The notes under the pieces are model-generated. The model had not been told where the DNA came from. It searched no databases and saw only the letters and a program-made list of their open reading frames with translations. The position numbers and the translations under genes were made by a program. Positions 22,223 to 24,011 of a DNA stretch of 24,011 nt are shown piece by piece (position 1 is the stretch's first letter; the number at the start of each line of letters is the position of its first letter). The DNA is from JBBQXY01 sp051004815 (GTDB lineage: Bacteria > Chloroflexota > Ktedonobacteria > Ktedonobacterales > Ktedonobacteraceae): the NCBI GenBank assembly GCA_051004815.1, contig JBPCJY010000189.1:1-24011 (forward strand), given 5' to 3'.

Positions 22223-23554
22223 ATGAACCTATGGGCCGATTACGACAACCAGCATATGCCAGCGGAAGAAGCTGTGAGGCACAAACAGAGAGGTCGCCTC
22301 ACGGAACAGATCATTCTGTCCGCGCTCCGCTCGTGGCTTTTAGCAGAGTATGTTCCTTCCTATAGTCATGCCTTAGCGGCTATGCGCTTTTATCGGCGGT
22401 GCTACTGGATTGACGCCTGGGGTATGCATACGCGGGCAGATATCACCATCCCTCCCTCTGTTGGTCCTTCTCTAAAAGAGCGGGTAAAGGGGGATGTAAA
22501 GGGGCGTAAGAAAGAGGTAGCCCAGGTGCTTCCTCCCGTGCTGCAACCGGTGGCGGCACTTTCCGCACAACTTGCCCAGGAGAACCGTTCACTAACCCTC
22601 TACGGTATCGTGCTGGAAGCGGGTAGTAGCACGCGTAAAGACGGCAAAGCGCGGCAAAATGGTAACGTGGGAGACGGTGAAACAGCACAACTAGCTCTTA
22701 TACGTAGCGAGTTAACGCTGCCCAAGGAAAGCGGAGTGCTACACGCGAGCTGGCTTGAGGTCGGCCCGATGTTGCTGAAAGAGATTGATCAACCGCCCGC
22801 GATCTTCTTGCTGAACCCTTTTGGCGCAACAATTTTTCGCTATGATAACCTTGCCCCGCTCTATCAGCGTACCGCCCCTACGGAACTCTGCCTCCTCATT
22901 CCCCATAAGCAGGTTGAGGCGCAACTGCTAGCATCCATCCGTTCGCCCGCCATTTCCGCGACCTTGACGGCCCTCTTGCGCACCGATCGCTGGAAAACGT
23001 TGCTGCCAAAAGATGAAGAGGTAGGCAATCGTGTGAATACCTTCATTGATCTACTGCTGGCTTCGATGCAGCGGCAATTTCTCTCTGTACAACGTATTGA
23101 AGTGTCGGTACAGACAGGTCCCGCGCTGATCGAAACTGCCCCATATACGTTGCTCTTCGCGACGCGCAGCAAAGATAGCTTGCTCTGTATGAATGATGCT
23201 GTTTGCATTCGTCGCCGTGACTTGCTGGCGCGGAGTTATCGCGGCATCCTGGGCGAAGACTGGTTTGCCGCCCAGCAACAAACACGCGACGCGGAAGAGC
23301 TACAACAACTGCGCCAGCGCGTCCTGCAATTGGGACGTGTACACCGCACACGTCGCTGGCCCGAACTGCGCCAACAATTGCTCATCGCGACCTTCGGACA
23401 GTTTACCGTACGGAACTACGACGAGATTATCGTCGGCCTTATACGAGAAGGCACTGTGCATTGCGAATGGAAGCGCAAGCCAACAGGGAATACGGGCGAG
23501 GAAGCAAGCATGGCGGATGTGCCAGGCAATGACGATACCATGTTGTGGAATTGA
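22223..23554 (+). CDS. Uncharacterised 443-aa protein, possibly TcmP-like
   Basis: A soluble 443-residue protein. Visible landmarks are IFLLNPFG near residue 193 (similar to the D-P-F-G motif of three-Cys-motif partner proteins, with Asn for Asp), YTLLFATRSKDSLLCMNDAV near 309, and a C-terminal block GQFTVRNYDEIIVGLIREGTVHCEWKRK near 392-419 that looks like a winged-helix or gene-specific tail. The order and wording recall the TcmP family, which is often linked to phage-defence-type loci, but I cannot confirm it. A charged, poorly conserved stretch at 88-104 may be a linker. The gene is divergent from the JetD-like gene, so shared regulation is plausible. ATG 22223 is preceded by GGTAGGAT. 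If not TcmP, the function is unknown. Confidence 0.55.
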   Translation: MNLWADYDNQHMPAEEAVRHKQRGRLTEQIILSALRSWLLAEYVPSYSHALAAMRFYRRCYWIDAWGMHTRADITIPPSVGPSLKERVKGDVKGRKKEVAQVLPPVLQPVAALSAQLAQENRSLTLYGIVLEAGSSTRKDGKARQNGNVGDGETAQLALIRSELTLPKESGVLHASWLEVGPMLLKEIDQPPAIFLLNPFGATIFRYDNLAPLYQRTAPTELCLLIPHKQVEAQLLASIRSPAISATLTALLRTDRWKTLLPKDEEVGNRVNTFIDLLLASMQRQFLSVQRIEVSVQTGPALIETAPYTLLFATRSKDSLLCMNDAVCIRRRDLLARSYRGILGEDWFAAQQQTRDAEELQQLRQRVLQLGRVHRTRRWPELRQQLLIATFGQFTVRNYDEIIVGLIREGTVHCEWKRKPTGNTGEEASMADVPGNDDTMLWN

Positions 23555-23686
23555 TCTTCCTCTGTTGGCACATGTAAGATAGCTGCATCACCAAGGGGGA
23601 AGTTGGCAAGGGGTTGCACAACAGTTAGGTGATGCCTCTGCCTGTGTAAACGTTGCATACCGGCATAAGTAGCAAGCGTGGGAAAA

Positions 23687-23746
23687 AGAGGTGTTACTAG
23701 GGGGAATGCCAGGTATGGGGAATCCCAGCAATTTGGTAACACCTCT
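23687..23746. repeat. 60-bp hairpin with 11-bp perfect arms
   Basis: AGAGGTGTTAC (23687-23697) is perfectly complementary to GTAACACCTCT (23736-23746). The 38-nt interior contains GGGGGAATGCC and GGGGAATCCC stretches that may fold further. It could be a small MITE-like insertion or a transcript end. Confidence 0.7.
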
Positions 23747-23823
23747 CACTATAGAAACGTTGTGCTTGCATGATTGGTGGCAAAATACGGTAAGGAAATA
23801 GCAGGGTCTGTGAATGAGCACCA

Positions 23824-23893
23824 GGGCGACCGCAAGGGTCGCCCCTACTATACTACGACGCCTGTATTACTCGAAACGCGTGTATAGTAGGGG
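23824..23893. repeat. Compound inverted repeat with 12-bp arms
   Basis: CCCCTACTATAC (23842-23853) pairs perfectly with GTATAGTAGGGG (23882-23893), and the complementarity extends imperfectly outward. The left arm overlaps a smaller hairpin GGGCGACC/GGTCGCCC (23824-23844). This looks like a dispersed REP- or MITE-type element. Confidence 0.7.
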
Positions 23894-23948
23894 ACCCTCG
23901 CGCTCCTTACACAGGGAGGTTTTGCACCTCTGGGTTCCTCGCCTTGTC

Positions 23949-24006
23949 ATTCTGAGCGCAGCGAAGAATCTGTCGTGGCACGGAGATTCTTCGCTGCGCT
24001 CAGAAT
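23949..24006. repeat. Perfect 23-bp inverted repeat
   Basis: Arms ATTCTGAGCGCAGCGAAGAATCT type (23949-23971 and 23984-24006) are perfectly complementary around a 12-nt loop. From memory, similar hairpins recur as dispersed repeats in Chloroflexota and other soil genomes. Confidence 0.85.
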
Positions 24007-24011
24007 CACAA

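Larger units (their letters stand above)
23555..24011. other. Noncoding repeat-rich right edge
   Basis: I see no gene in this stretch. It holds three separate inverted-repeat structures, annotated individually, with short unstructured DNA between them. The next gene must lie beyond the window. Confidence 0.6.

Overview
The window looks like accessory DNA of a soil-type, Gram-positive-like bacterium, most likely a Ktedonobacteria-type member of Chloroflexota. This is an inference. It rests on moderate GC, large MalT/LuxR ATPase regulators, MauE/MauD-type exported redox proteins, TIR and pentapeptide proteins, many tyrosine recombinases and dispersed hairpin repeats of the ATTCTGAGCG...GAAGAATCT type. 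No rRNA, tRNA or CRISPR array was found.

Region 1 (about 380-5152, + strand): a possible promoter and 12-codon leader precede a MauE-like membrane protein, a MauD-like thioredoxin-fold protein with a CSSC motif, and a small Tat-exported protein with 12 cysteines and no tryptophan after its signal. A large FtsX-type permease with no ATPase partner in the window follows. The first three genes look like a disulfide-forming module with its substrate, modelled on methylamine dehydrogenase light-chain maturation but without the tryptophans that make the TTQ cofactor. The start region of the Cys-rich gene carries an exact 48-bp tandem duplication.

Region 2 (about 5440-16059, + strand): a Tn3-family transposon of the type that uses a tyrosine resolvase (tnpI then tnpA). 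Its tnpA is split by a 4.0-kb Tn554-like element at 8874-12908 with 15-bp inverted ends. That element holds two tyrosine recombinases (tnpA/tnpB type) and, where tnpC is expected, a membrane-anchored receiver-domain protein. After the tnpA 3' part come two TIR-domain genes, one with a hydrophobic N-terminus and one with about 30 pentapeptide repeats, and then a 38-bp Tn3-type inverted repeat at 16022-16059. The TIR pair is therefore transposon cargo, probably defence-related. The left inverted repeat was not found, so region 1 could also be cargo.

Region 3 (16230-22119, - strand): four closely spaced genes read right to left: an orphan JetD-like (DUF2399/Toprim) protein, a membrane-anchored Asp-box beta-propeller, a VOC-fold protein and a MalT-like LuxR regulator.

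Region 4 (22223-24011): a divergent 443-aa gene, possibly a TcmP-like protein, then about 450 bp of noncoding DNA containing three separate inverted repeats.
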